Below are positions 16,643-25,452 of a DNA stretch of 64,000 bases, piece after piece. How positions within the stretch are numbered: position 1 is the stretch's first letter; each line of letters opens with the position of its first letter. A program made the position numbers and the translations under genes. The notes beneath the pieces were generated by a model that was not told where the DNA came from, searched no databases, and worked only from the letters and a program-made list of their open reading frames with translations. The DNA comes from Sporocytophaga sp. (lineage in GTDB: Bacteria > Bacteroidota > Bacteroidia > Cytophagales > Cytophagaceae), in NCBI RefSeq assembly GCF_017745095.1, contig NZ_JAGHZZ010000008.1, positions 299,830-363,829 of the forward strand. The letters are read 5' to 3'.

Positions 16643-17854
16643 CTAATTTATATTCAATGTCTGAGGACCAAATTCCTCAAAAAAGACATGCTCACTATTC
16701 ACTCCCAATGATGCAAGATCTTTTATTGCCTTTTCAAGAAATAGTTTGGGACCACAAATATAATAATCCGCTCCGGGTAATAATATTGTTTCTTTTACTT
16801 CAGATAGTTCCACTCTTCCTTTTTTAACTTTATTATCTGAACTAGAGCAATCATCATAAAACACTATATGTTCTAACCAGTCAAATTTTCTATCTAAGGC
16901 GCTGACCTCATTTTTAAATGCATGAACATTGGCAGAGCGACAACCATGAATCCATTTGACTTCGCGTTTCTCCGATTCACCAGCAAGATACTCCAACATT
17001 GACATAAATGGTGTCTGCCCTATGCCACCACTGATAAGAACAACTGGTCCCTTGTTCTCCAGATTTAACACAAATTCACCTGCAGGAGGAGTGGCTTCAA
17101 CAATGTCACCTTCACCCAAAGTGTTATGGAGATAATTTGAAATTATTCCATCCTCTTTAGCTAAGCCATGACCAACTTCTTTTTTAACCGAAATCCTGTA
17201 ATATTTATTACCTGGAGCTGACGAAATACTATATTGTCTAGGTTGAAACAGTCCTAGCTCTTTTACAAAAGCCCTGATGCTTAGATATTGTCCAGGCTTA
17301 TGCAATGCGACTTCCTTCTCATCCTCAGGATACAGATAAAAAGATGAAATTTCATCAGACTCCAGAACTTTCTTCTTTATAACAAACTTTCTCCATCCAT
17401 TCCAACTTCCCGGAATAGAGCCCTTTTCAATGTAAATTGATTTTTCAAGATTAATCATTATGTCTGCTAGGATTTTATAAGCTTTCCCCCAAGCAGCAAT
17501 GAGTTCATCTGAAGCTCCGTCTCCAAGAACCTCTTTTATCGAAGCCAATAAATTTTCCCCTACTATTGCATACTGTTCCGCAGTAATGAGCAAACTTGTA
17601 TGCTTCTCTCCTATATGTTTTAATACAGGTAACAAGACACCTGGATTTTCGATATTTTCAGCATATGCAAGTACAGAATTAGCCAATGCAGTCTGTTGTG
17701 TTTCGTTTTTCTGATTTCCCATATTAAAGATATTTTTTAACTCAGGATTCAGCCTAAACATTCTCTGATAAAAATGTTTGGTCAACAATAGACCGTGTTC
17801 CTTTAATATAGGAACTGTTCCTTTTATTAAATCGATTTCAGATTTTGTTAACAT
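16643..17854 (-). CDS. hmp: Flavohemoprotein, nitric oxide dioxygenase
   Basis: 403 residues, the usual Hmp length. The globin domain has B10 Tyr29 (KHFYQRMF), Gln53 and proximal His85 (GEKHTSLL), the same numbers as in E. coli Hmp. Then come the ferredoxin-reductase FAD motif (RQYSISSAPG) and NAD domain (VVLISGGIGQTPFMSML), and the closing VFFEEFGP. It converts NO and O2 to nitrate using NAD(P)H in the cytosol. It is followed by nsrR. Upstream, two 13-base direct repeats bracket a TATATTTG -7 element, fitting NO-relieved repression. Confidence 0.95.
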   Translation of the reverse strand: MLTKSEIDLIKGTVPILKEHGLLLTKHFYQRMFRLNPELKNIFNMGNQKNETQQTALANSVLAYAENIENPGVLLPVLKHIGEKHTSLLITAEQYAIVGENLLASIKEVLGDGASDELIAAWGKAYKILADIMINLEKSIYIEKGSIPGSWNGWRKFVIKKKVLESDEISSFYLYPEDEKEVALHKPGQYLSIRAFVKELGLFQPRQYSISSAPGNKYYRISVKKEVGHGLAKEDGIISNYLHNTLGEGDIVEATPPAGEFVLNLENKGPVVLISGGIGQTPFMSMLEYLAGESEKREVKWIHGCRSANVHAFKNEVSALDRKFDWLEHIVFYDDCSSSDNKVKKGRVELSEVKETILLPGADYYICGPKLFLEKAIKDLASLGVNSEHVFFEEFGPQTLNIN

Positions 17855-17867
17855 ATTTTCGAAATTT

Positions 17868-17905
17868 TTTAAAGTTGCATCAAATATACCTCTTTAAAGT
17901 TGCAT
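17868..17905 (-). promoter_or_regulatory. hmp promoter with paired 13-bp direct repeats
   Basis: On the hmp strand ATGCAACTTTAAA occurs twice, at 17905-17893 and 17880-17868, offset 25 bases. Between them at 17888-17881 is TATATTTG, a full match to the Bacteroidetes -7 consensus TAnnTTTG. A protein bound to the repeats would cover the promoter. TGCA-type half-sites recall known NsrR operators (AAnATGCATTT), though there they form an inverted repeat. Confidence 0.6.
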
Positions 17906-17928
17906 GAAAAATGCCATTTAAAATTTTT

Positions 17929-17950
17929 AAAAATGATATTTATCATTTTT
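17929..17950. promoter_or_regulatory. 22-bp perfect palindrome upstream of hmp
   Basis: Arms AAAAATGATA and TATCATTTTT around a TT centre, 75-96 bases before the hmp ATG. It could be a second operator (Rrf2 or Crp/Fnr-like dimer) or a weak hairpin. It is not followed by a T-run beyond its own arm. Confidence 0.4.
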
Positions 17951-18076
17951 TAGCCCTGATTATAATAAACTCCAATCAGTCAATAGTGAGAACTTAATTC
18001 CGTCTTGTGAAACAAAACTTGAGATTCAATTTTTAAAAAAAGACATCTGAATATTTCCCTTATAAAAGGATAAAAA

Positions 18077-18110
18077 AAATGGGTAGCCTGCACAGACAGG
18101 CTACCCATTT
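18077..18110 (-). terminator. Intrinsic terminator of the cellulase gene
   Basis: A 14-base perfect stem (AAATGGGTAGCCTG / CAGGCTACCCATTT) with a 6-base loop, followed on the minus strand by a run of Ts. It lies 21 bases after the GH5 stop codon. Confidence 0.85.
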
Positions 18111-18130
18111 ATATCTTTCTCAGATGACTT

Positions 18131-19690
18131 TTATCTCACCTTTATCATTCTATAAATTTCTGAAGACCCAGATTCATACTGAACTTTCATGATGTAGGTA
18201 CCATTAGCATAATTACTTCCTAAATCCAAGGTTTGTCCTGGAGCTACAGATTCTTTTGATTCCATCGGCTCGCCATATAAGTTTAGTATTTCAAGAGATT
18301 TAATCTGCTGTGATACCTTAAATGCAAATGAACTGCTGCTTGGATTTGGAAAGAGATTTTCAGCAGCACCATATACAGGCTTCGAAAACAAACCATCCAC
18401 AGAATTTACCGTGATTGTTCTTAGAGATGATCCAAATGCTCCTTTTGCATCAGTAGCAACAGCTTTAATCGTATGGACCCCAGAAGGAATATCTGTCCAA
18501 TTTACCTCGTATGAATCAGATGGTGCATTAACACTTCCAATTAAAGTATTACCCATATAGAAATCAACTTTAACTATGTTACCATTAGGGTCCACTGCAT
18601 TGGCTTTTAATATTAGATTTTCAGGAGAAACTACTGTTGTATCCTGAGTAGGGGAAACCAGAGTTACTTTTGGTGATTGGTTGCAAGCGACAAAATTATC
18701 AGCTGGAGAAGACATATTTGCCTTTATATAAGTACCTGAGGCCGACAAATTTGTCCATTTACCCGATGCACAGGAATTTGGCGCCAGAAGGGCTGAAGCT
18801 TCTGGTTTGTCCGCAAAACTCCACACAATCCAGCTCAGCTTGTACTTTCTCATCCAAATAATCCAGTCATCAAAGGTTGTAAACCATGTATCACCGTTAC
18901 CAGAAGCGTCAGTTGTACCACACTCTGAAACGAATATTGCTATTCCTTTGGCAAGGGCATTCTCAGCCACTTTCATTAAACTTGTATAATGTGTACCAGC
19001 ATAAAAATGTAAGGCATACATTATATTTTCATATTGAAGTGGAGATGCAGCAGCCTTATCCACTTCTTGACTATGAGAAGGTGTTCCAACAATGATGATA
19101 GTATTCGGGGCTATTTCCCTGATTTTTGGGATTACTACATCTGCATACGCTTTGACCCTAGCCCAATTCACTCCATCTCCATTTGGTTCATTACATATCT
19201 CAAATAAAACATGCTTCTTATTTCCGTGCTTTGAAGCCATGTAAGTCCAAAAATCAGTTGCATCAGTAACATTGTTGTATGGATCTCCTGGATTCAGAAC
19301 GTGCCAGTCAATCAAACAATATACACCTAAAGCTCCGCATTTATCAACCCAGGTATCAATGTAAGATTTCCAATATGTAGGATTAGTTAAATAGCCTTGT
19401 TCCGACTTTTGCACATACATTGCAAGTCGGTATATATCCATTCCCCAATTATCGGTAAGTTCTTTTAAGGCATTATCTTTAGTACAATTTGGAAACCATT
19501 GCAATCCATGTGAACTAATTCCCCTTAGCGCAACTGGGTTCCCACATTCATTGCTTAGCTGATTGCCGATTAGCTTTAACCTTCCATTTATAGCCACAGG
19601 AGATCCCGCAGGATATTGAGCATAAGAACTTAGGCTGGTACTTATGAAAATAAAAAAGAATAAAAGCTGAATTTTAGTTATAAATTTCAT
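18131..19690 (-). CDS. Secreted GH5 cellulase with T9SS type A sorting domain
   Basis: 519 residues from the ATG at 19690, chosen because it opens a signal peptide (KFITKIQLLFFFIFISTSLS, then SYAQ); an in-frame TTG lies 54 bases upstream. GH5 domain at about 30-325 with LRGISSHGLQW, acid/base Glu168 in FEICNEPNGDG and nucleophile Glu256 in FVSECGTTD, the pattern of GH5 subfamily 2 endoglucanases. An Ig-like domain (about 340-430, VDFYMGNTLIGSV) and a type A T9SS tail (NLFPNPSSSSFAFKV ... NGTYIMKVQ) follow. It is predicted to be exported and surface-bound or released, cutting beta-1,4-glucan. It is monocistronic with its own terminator. Confidence 0.92.
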   Translation of the reverse strand: MKFITKIQLLFFFIFISTSLSSYAQYPAGSPVAINGRLKLIGNQLSNECGNPVALRGISSHGLQWFPNCTKDNALKELTDNWGMDIYRLAMYVQKSEQGYLTNPTYWKSYIDTWVDKCGALGVYCLIDWHVLNPGDPYNNVTDATDFWTYMASKHGNKKHVLFEICNEPNGDGVNWARVKAYADVVIPKIREIAPNTIIIVGTPSHSQEVDKAAASPLQYENIMYALHFYAGTHYTSLMKVAENALAKGIAIFVSECGTTDASGNGDTWFTTFDDWIIWMRKYKLSWIVWSFADKPEASALLAPNSCASGKWTNLSASGTYIKANMSSPADNFVACNQSPKVTLVSPTQDTTVVSPENLILKANAVDPNGNIVKVDFYMGNTLIGSVNAPSDSYEVNWTDIPSGVHTIKAVATDAKGAFGSSLRTITVNSVDGLFSKPVYGAAENLFPNPSSSSFAFKVSQQIKSLEILNLYGEPMESKESVAPGQTLDLGSNYANGTYIMKVQYESGSSEIYRMIKVR

Positions 19691-19961
19691 CCTGGTATTT
19701 TTTAATTTATTGAATAATTTAAAGAATAATCTTGTATTTTCCAATCAGAATAAATTGTACTGAGAAGAGGAACTGAACCATTCGAGAGAAGGTAAGAGTA
19801 AATAAAAAAATCCCCCAAAAACATCAACACCATAAAAAACAACAACTTATAAAAATAAAACCATTTTAAAAGGAGATAGTATAACCAGAATCCTCTTTAG
19901 TAAACCTTGTATTTTTCAAATACATCATTGAACTTCTCCAAATAAAAGGTTTAAATAAAAT

Positions 19962-19997
19962 GCCCCAGCCTTTGCTTAAAACTGCATTAGCTGGGGC
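19962..19997. terminator. Hairpin terminator after small CHAT-operon gene
   Basis: An 8-base GC-rich stem GCCCCAGC / GCTGGGGC with a 20-base loop, T-rich on both flanks. It lies 23 bases beyond the minus-strand stop at 20020 and so closes the 27975-20020 operon. The rest of the 19691-20019 gap is AT-rich with nothing else recognised. Confidence 0.7.
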
Positions 19998-20019
19998 TTT
20001 TTACTTTTTCATTTATTAA

Positions 20020-20241
20020 TTATGGGTAAAGAATAATTACATCATCCGCATCGATCTTTTTGATCTTTTCCGTTTGATTATCTTCATTTTCATACCATAC
20101 TTCATAAAAAAGTTTTCCAACTGCATAAAGCTGAATGGTGTGATTCAAATCTTTCCTTAGATCAACAAATTGCCCGTGTTCCCATAAAAAAAGGGCCTGA
20201 TCCTCCAGTGGTAATTTTGAGAAGTCTTCGTCATTAATCAT
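20020..20241 (-). CDS. Small hypothetical protein at end of CHAT operon
   Basis: 73 residues, acidic and soluble (LPLEDQALFLWEHGQFVDLR, LYAVGKLFYEVWYENE), with no signal peptide. It starts 15 bases after the CHAT gene stop and is followed by a terminator, so it is probably last in that operon. No function known. Predicted cytoplasmic, unlike the exported products upstream. Confidence 0.65.
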   Translation of the reverse strand: MINDEDFSKLPLEDQALFLWEHGQFVDLRKDLNHTIQLYAVGKLFYEVWYENEDNQTEKIKKIDADDVIILYP

Positions 20242-20256
20242 AAATAATACAAGCCT

Positions 20257-23200
20257 TTATTCTTTAACCAAAGCCTGCAGAGTTTGTTCCCGATAGGGCT
20301 TTCCTTCAATCATAATAAAAGAACCCCAACTCAATGGATTGTCATATGCCTTTCTGATTTCACGCTTAGCTTCAAGAAATGCTTTTCTTTTATTTCCGCT
20401 TTCAATCCATTTTTTATAAAAAGAATACATAAGTTTTTGCGTAATTTCGTCATTTACTTTAAACAAACTCATTATTACTGCATCAGCACCAGCTATGAGA
20501 AAGGATCTTTGAAGGCCGTAAACACCTTCTCCAACTTGAACATCTCCCCTCCCTGTTTCACAAGCACTAAGCACCACAAGTTCTGTAGAAGTAAAGTTGA
20601 GATTCATTGCCTCATAAGCCGTAAGTATTCCATCTTTCTGATTTACATAGGTATTTTCGATATTGCTGATTATTTCACCTGCACCAGTCAACATGAGACC
20701 TGAATTCAATAATGGATTTGATGCAAAATCATCATCATTAGCACGATTAGTGGTTTCTTTAAAGTAGCCATGTGTAGCAATATGAAAAACTTTTGGATTA
20801 ACGAAAGAACTAATAGTATCCTCTGTCACATGATTACTTAAAACTTTAACTGTTCTTTTTCCTGTCCCACTAAGCAAAGCGGTTAATTCATTTACTTCCT
20901 TCTCCGCTCCCGGTAGAGACACAACTGCAGCACTTTTGATATTGTGATTTTCAGAATAAAAATCAGGATTACCACATAGAAGATATTCCTCAGTATGCGC
21001 CTTTTTTACATCTTTATTATTCTTCTTTTTATTCTCTACAACACCAAGTAAATCTTTTGTATTAGTAACCAAAACTATCTGATTTTTTTCCAAAACGAAT
21101 GAGCCGTCTGGAGCAGGCATCATTTCAAGGTTTAGCTGATTGTATACACCTTCAGATGAAAAATACACTGTAGCTCCATCTGGAATTTTCGTTTTGATAT
21201 TTTTCCAATAAGTCTCATAAGAATATTGATCACTGATGTTCATGTTTGCAGCATTTCTGTAGTACTTCAGAAATTTCTTCTCCATGGCATTGCCATTTGA
21301 AAATGAAACAACATCGGGGAATTCGCTTGAATGCTTATTAACTATAAGCGCAGCATAAACTATAGAATCGGTAAACACTTTATTAAAGAATCTGTAGCGA
21401 ACCATCTCCACTGCATGTTCATTTTCCTGTAAGCTTGCCCTGATTTCTTTCCAGGTGGCCCTTCTCTTGATTTCTTCACCGTTAAAAAGTGTGGAGCGTT
21501 TGCTCATTTCTTTCTCAAGATGTTCAATGGAAGCTTCAATATGATGAGGATCCAGTTTTTGAGCAGTAAGCTGTTCTTTTGTATAGGATAATGAATTTGT
21601 AAGAGATTCGCTTAGTATAATCCATTCATTATACATTCCAATAAGGACTGAATCTTTACTATTCAGAATCTGTTCCCGCAACTTTATATTGGAATTTAAC
21701 AAAAGGGCTTTTGTTGCAATCGTGTTATTATAGACCTCTGCAGACAGTCTGGATTTTTTATTTCCAAACACATCAAGTGAAAGAAAATTATAGAATTCAA
21801 ACTCGTCCTTCATTTTGCTCCAGAACTTACTTTTTTCCCTAAAGCTCAAAGATGGAAAATAATTTCTGGTATAATCCAGATACTTCGGAATGATCTCTTC
21901 CATAAGTTCAAGAGATTTATCATATCCCTTCAACATATATTGCACTCTGGCAAGCTTACCTGTAGCCATTATGTATCCAGGATGCTTCTCATTAAATATT
22001 CCACTGAAGAGCTGTCTTGACTTCTGATAGTTTTTCTCTGCAAAATCAAACTTCTCCTTGTTGTATGCAATATCGCCCTGCAGTAATTTAATCTCTGCAT
22101 TATACTTGTTTTCAGAACCTATTTTTTTATCCCAATATTTTTCTGCTTCACTTAATAATTTCTCTGCCTCTTCAGTTCTTTTTATTTGGATATAAAATTC
22201 AGCAAGCTTTTGTAAATGCAGTGCGTATAGAGGATTATTTTCTCCTGCACTTTTTTGTATAATTTTTCCAGCCTCCTGATATAGTTTTTCTACTTCAACT
22301 ACCTTTACTCCTCTTTTATATTTTATTGCAGCTAGCTTTGACAAGGCTTCTACACGCTTTAAATTTTCCTTTCCAAGTTTTGCTAAAAATATCTCATCAG
22401 CTTTAGTATAGGCCTCCTCTGCTTTTTTATAATCTCCGATTTCATTAAAATAATCACCTTGCATAAGAAGTACCTCTGCTTGCTGCAGTGATTGTTTATC
22501 AAAAACCTTTTCAACTATTTCTTTGGAATGCTTTAAGTATTGGTCGGATAAATTATAATTACCATTAATCAAAAAAAGTCTGGCTAAAGTTTCATAAACC
22601 GATAAAAGCTGTAAACTACCAACTTCAAGAATCTTTTCTTTTATCTCCTGAGATTTTTTTACTTCTTTCTCACCTTTATAGTAATTGCCTGCCATAAGGT
22701 AAAGAGAAGCTTCCTGTTCATGTTCAAGTGCATCTGCGAGAGGGTCAAATCCGGATTTGTCAAGATTCAGATGAGTAACTTTATTCAACAAATTCTTACT
22801 CTTGTCAAATTCTCCTTTAAAAGCATAAAGTCTTGAGATAATCAAATAAGCTTCCAGCAATTGCTCATTACGGCTCTCCCTCCCTGATTCTAAAGCAATC
22901 TCAGCTTTTTGCATTGAAGAAAAACCTTCTTCATATTTACCTGAAAGGATCTGCAACTCTCCAAGTTTAGCCATACCTGCTGCGTATTCAGGAGATTTCT
23001 CTCCGTGCTGTGTGGCAGAGCCGGACACCACATCTTTCATTACTGTGATAGCAGAATCCAGTTTATCTTTTTTCTCAAGTAGTCTTGCAAATGTCTTTAG
23101 ATAAAAAATATTAAGATCCGATTCTTTTGTAATTTCCTTTTTCAGATAAGACGAATAATTAGCAACAAACATCTTCTCTGCCTTATTCAGATCTGAGCCA

Positions 23201-24504
23201 TAATTGAGTTCATAGAAAGCAAGATCTATATTTGATTTATAAAAATCAGGAGACTTGGCTCCTTTAAATTTTGAATTAAATTCTGCTATTAATGACAATA
23301 CATTCTTATAGTTTTTCAGGTCTCCCTGTCTAAGCTTAAGATCCGCTTGAAGTTGGAGTACCTTATATTGATATGAATGATATGCTGGCAAAAACTTAAT
23401 TATTGAACTCAAGGAATTCAGCCTGCTTTCAGCAGCCTCCAGATCGCCTTCATAAAATGATCTGAAAGCATCACAATAGTTATAAGCTATTTCAAATCTA
23501 TCTTTGGTGCCAATAGATCTGAATGCATACATCTGAAGCCTGCGCAAGTGATTTTTATATTGTATTATTTGTCCATCTTTTATAGACTCTATTGTCTGAT
23601 TTACCAGATCTTCAACTTTTAATGACTCATATTCTGCTGCTTCCGAACGGCCATAGCAATGGCTGTAGGCCATGGCAGACCTTGCAAAAGCTCTTTTCTT
23701 ATCGAGTTGCTCCGCCTCACCTCTTAATGTTTCAATCACAAATCTGTTTGCGGAAGAGAGATTCTTACTCCCCCATAACAAATTGTTTTTTATTAACATT
23801 TCAGCTTCGCTTGTTTTGCCTACCTGAAGTAAGCAAGCTGCTTTGAGGTTGAGTAAATGTAAATAAGTCTCTTTGCGAATCTGGAAGTCTATGGCTTTAT
23901 CTTCTGCAGCTTTATCTTTATCTTCAACAAGTTGAGATGTGGCCATCTTTAATCTATATGGCTCCTGAGCTTCAATTATTTCAAGAGCTGCAAAGCAGGA
24001 ACCTTGATTTTTATAAAATTCTGCAAGCGTTAATAAATAGTTTAATTCCTCTATAGAGGTTTTATCAATTCCGGAAATTTTATCTATCTGATGAAGGACA
24101 TTTTCTTCTTCAGCATAGTTTCCAGCATCATTAAGGTACTTGGCAATATAAAGGAGACACTTATGCTCATCAACCGGTTGCCCTTTACTTTTCTCTGCGA
24201 GGCTTAAAGCATGATTAAACGTTTGTCCTGCCTTATCAAATGACATCATGGAGAAATAAGATCTAGCCTCCAATAGTCTGGCCCGTACAGCGTCCGAAAT
24301 GCTTACTTTACCTTTATCATAGCTTTTAGCAAATTTATTTGCGCCATCAATACATTCTTCGTACTCCCCTTGTGCAAATTTATATTCAAAGAAAGCGAGT
24401 TTTCTGTCATTCTTAGGCTGATTCAGACCATTTGCATTATCTCCTCCTCTAGAAATAAGAGGCAGCAGAAGACAAAGGACGGCTCCTAGTAAAAAACGAT
24501 TCAT
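20257..24504 (-). CDS. Exported TPR-CHAT caspase-fold protein
   Basis: 1415 residues from the ATG at 24504, chosen because MNRFLLGAVLCLLLPLISRG is a signal peptide; an ATG 27 bases upstream would overlap the previous gene. Residues about 30-900 are helical TPR-like repeats (YKKAEEAYTKADEIFLAKLG, AEKNYQKSRQLFSGIF). The C-terminal CHAT domain (about 1130-1405) keeps the caspase-like dyad, His about 1245 in FHIATHGYF and Cys about 1315 in VVLSACETGRGD, then GLQRSFLIAGADAVIMSL. CHAT proteins are clan CD peptidases. Export plus its place 4 bases after a PorP/SprF gene suggest an envelope role tied to T9SS. The substrate is unknown. Confidence 0.88.
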   Translation of the reverse strand: MNRFLLGAVLCLLLPLISRGGDNANGLNQPKNDRKLAFFEYKFAQGEYEECIDGANKFAKSYDKGKVSISDAVRARLLEARSYFSMMSFDKAGQTFNHALSLAEKSKGQPVDEHKCLLYIAKYLNDAGNYAEEENVLHQIDKISGIDKTSIEELNYLLTLAEFYKNQGSCFAALEIIEAQEPYRLKMATSQLVEDKDKAAEDKAIDFQIRKETYLHLLNLKAACLLQVGKTSEAEMLIKNNLLWGSKNLSSANRFVIETLRGEAEQLDKKRAFARSAMAYSHCYGRSEAAEYESLKVEDLVNQTIESIKDGQIIQYKNHLRRLQMYAFRSIGTKDRFEIAYNYCDAFRSFYEGDLEAAESRLNSLSSIIKFLPAYHSYQYKVLQLQADLKLRQGDLKNYKNVLSLIAEFNSKFKGAKSPDFYKSNIDLAFYELNYGSDLNKAEKMFVANYSSYLKKEITKESDLNIFYLKTFARLLEKKDKLDSAITVMKDVVSGSATQHGEKSPEYAAGMAKLGELQILSGKYEEGFSSMQKAEIALESGRESRNEQLLEAYLIISRLYAFKGEFDKSKNLLNKVTHLNLDKSGFDPLADALEHEQEASLYLMAGNYYKGEKEVKKSQEIKEKILEVGSLQLLSVYETLARLFLINGNYNLSDQYLKHSKEIVEKVFDKQSLQQAEVLLMQGDYFNEIGDYKKAEEAYTKADEIFLAKLGKENLKRVEALSKLAAIKYKRGVKVVEVEKLYQEAGKIIQKSAGENNPLYALHLQKLAEFYIQIKRTEEAEKLLSEAEKYWDKKIGSENKYNAEIKLLQGDIAYNKEKFDFAEKNYQKSRQLFSGIFNEKHPGYIMATGKLARVQYMLKGYDKSLELMEEIIPKYLDYTRNYFPSLSFREKSKFWSKMKDEFEFYNFLSLDVFGNKKSRLSAEVYNNTIATKALLLNSNIKLREQILNSKDSVLIGMYNEWIILSESLTNSLSYTKEQLTAQKLDPHHIEASIEHLEKEMSKRSTLFNGEEIKRRATWKEIRASLQENEHAVEMVRYRFFNKVFTDSIVYAALIVNKHSSEFPDVVSFSNGNAMEKKFLKYYRNAANMNISDQYSYETYWKNIKTKIPDGATVYFSSEGVYNQLNLEMMPAPDGSFVLEKNQIVLVTNTKDLLGVVENKKKNNKDVKKAHTEEYLLCGNPDFYSENHNIKSAAVVSLPGAEKEVNELTALLSGTGKRTVKVLSNHVTEDTISSFVNPKVFHIATHGYFKETTNRANDDDFASNPLLNSGLMLTGAGEIISNIENTYVNQKDGILTAYEAMNLNFTSTELVVLSACETGRGDVQVGEGVYGLQRSFLIAGADAVIMSLFKVNDEITQKLMYSFYKKWIESGNKRKAFLEAKREIRKAYDNPLSWGSFIMIEGKPYREQTLQALVKE

Positions 24505-24508
24505 AACT

Positions 24509-25417
24509 TTATTTTTTTCTAAACAGACCATCCAGATTCAGCATAAGATTTATTTCGTGAGTATTTAAATTCACGCCCAAATCCCTTTTAAATTCATATG
24601 CATATGCAAATCTCACCCTTGAGCTAATGTGAGTACCAGCCATCAAAGCATGACTTTTATAGGAAGAATAGGTAGCTCCTGCCCAGAAATAGTCAGTAAT
24701 TTCAAAAATCAAATTCAGGTCTGCCCGTACTTTTGAATCTGGGAAGTATGAAATTCTGAGGTTTGGATAAAGTTTGTAAGAATCGCTAAGTTTAACTCTG
24801 TAGCCAGCCATCATCATGTAGTTCCTTTTCTTGCTAAAGAAAGGCTTGCCTTCATTTCCATAAAGATTTTGCTTATCACTCATGATGAGGTCCGGAGCAG
24901 AAAAACCCGCATAAAAATTTTTGGTAGATAGTTGTAATCCGGCACCTGCCTTGGGCATCATAGCACTTACATTAGATGCTTCCACAACAGGATCGCCCTG
25001 ATCCCAAACTCTGTCAAGATAGGCTGTACTGAATTTAGCTGAAGTAAATCCCATTCTCAATCCCATAGAAAGCTTCCACTTACTTGTGAGAGGTACATAA
25101 TAGGCATAATTGAGCAGGAAGTCAGTATTTCTATTGGCTCCAAACTTGTCATAATTGATATTAAGCCCCAATGCCATTTTCTTCGCGGGAAATCTATAAT
25201 CTGCCCAGAACATATTGGTAACAGGAGCTCCATTCATGCCAGTCCATTGAAATCTTGACACAAGGTTTGCATTGAACTGTGTTTCCTGCATACCTGCAGC
25301 AGCCGGATTATAGATCAATTGATTAAACATGAAATTGGAAACCAAAGGCATTTGTTGTGCCTGTGTCCCAATAGACAGACTTGCAAAAAATGCTGAGAAT
25401 AAAAGATAACGAAACAT
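24509..25417 (-). CDS. PorP/SprF family T9SS outer-membrane protein
   Basis: About 302 residues from the ATG at 25417, which begins the signal peptide (FRYLLFSAFFASLSIGTQAQ); an upstream in-frame ATG at 25450 would add 11 residues. The family signature MPLVSNFMFNQLIYNPAAAG follows, with beta-strands and an aromatic-rich barrel. It is the typical outer-membrane partner of T9SS cargo with type B domains. The gene just upstream encodes such a cargo and the gene just downstream the TPR-CHAT protein, all one operon. Confidence 0.9.
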   Translation of the reverse strand: MFRYLLFSAFFASLSIGTQAQQMPLVSNFMFNQLIYNPAAAGMQETQFNANLVSRFQWTGMNGAPVTNMFWADYRFPAKKMALGLNINYDKFGANRNTDFLLNYAYYVPLTSKWKLSMGLRMGFTSAKFSTAYLDRVWDQGDPVVEASNVSAMMPKAGAGLQLSTKNFYAGFSAPDLIMSDKQNLYGNEGKPFFSKKRNYMMMAGYRVKLSDSYKLYPNLRISYFPDSKVRADLNLIFEITDYFWAGATYSSYKSHALMAGTHISSRVRFAYAYEFKRDLGVNLNTHEINLMLNLDGLFRKK

Positions 25418-25452
25418 GTGCTGTATATTACTTGAAATATTTAAATCCATTT

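Noticed and set aside
20284-20703. 139-codon plus-strand frame inside the CHAT gene
   Set aside because: It lies fully opposite the conserved CHAT catalytic region, has no family features and reads as an antisense shadow.
20257-24504. Reading the TPR-CHAT protein as a cytosolic immune protease (gasdermin or CRISPR type)
   Set aside because: It has a Sec signal peptide and T9SS neighbours, and no gasdermin, Cas or other effector gene is nearby.
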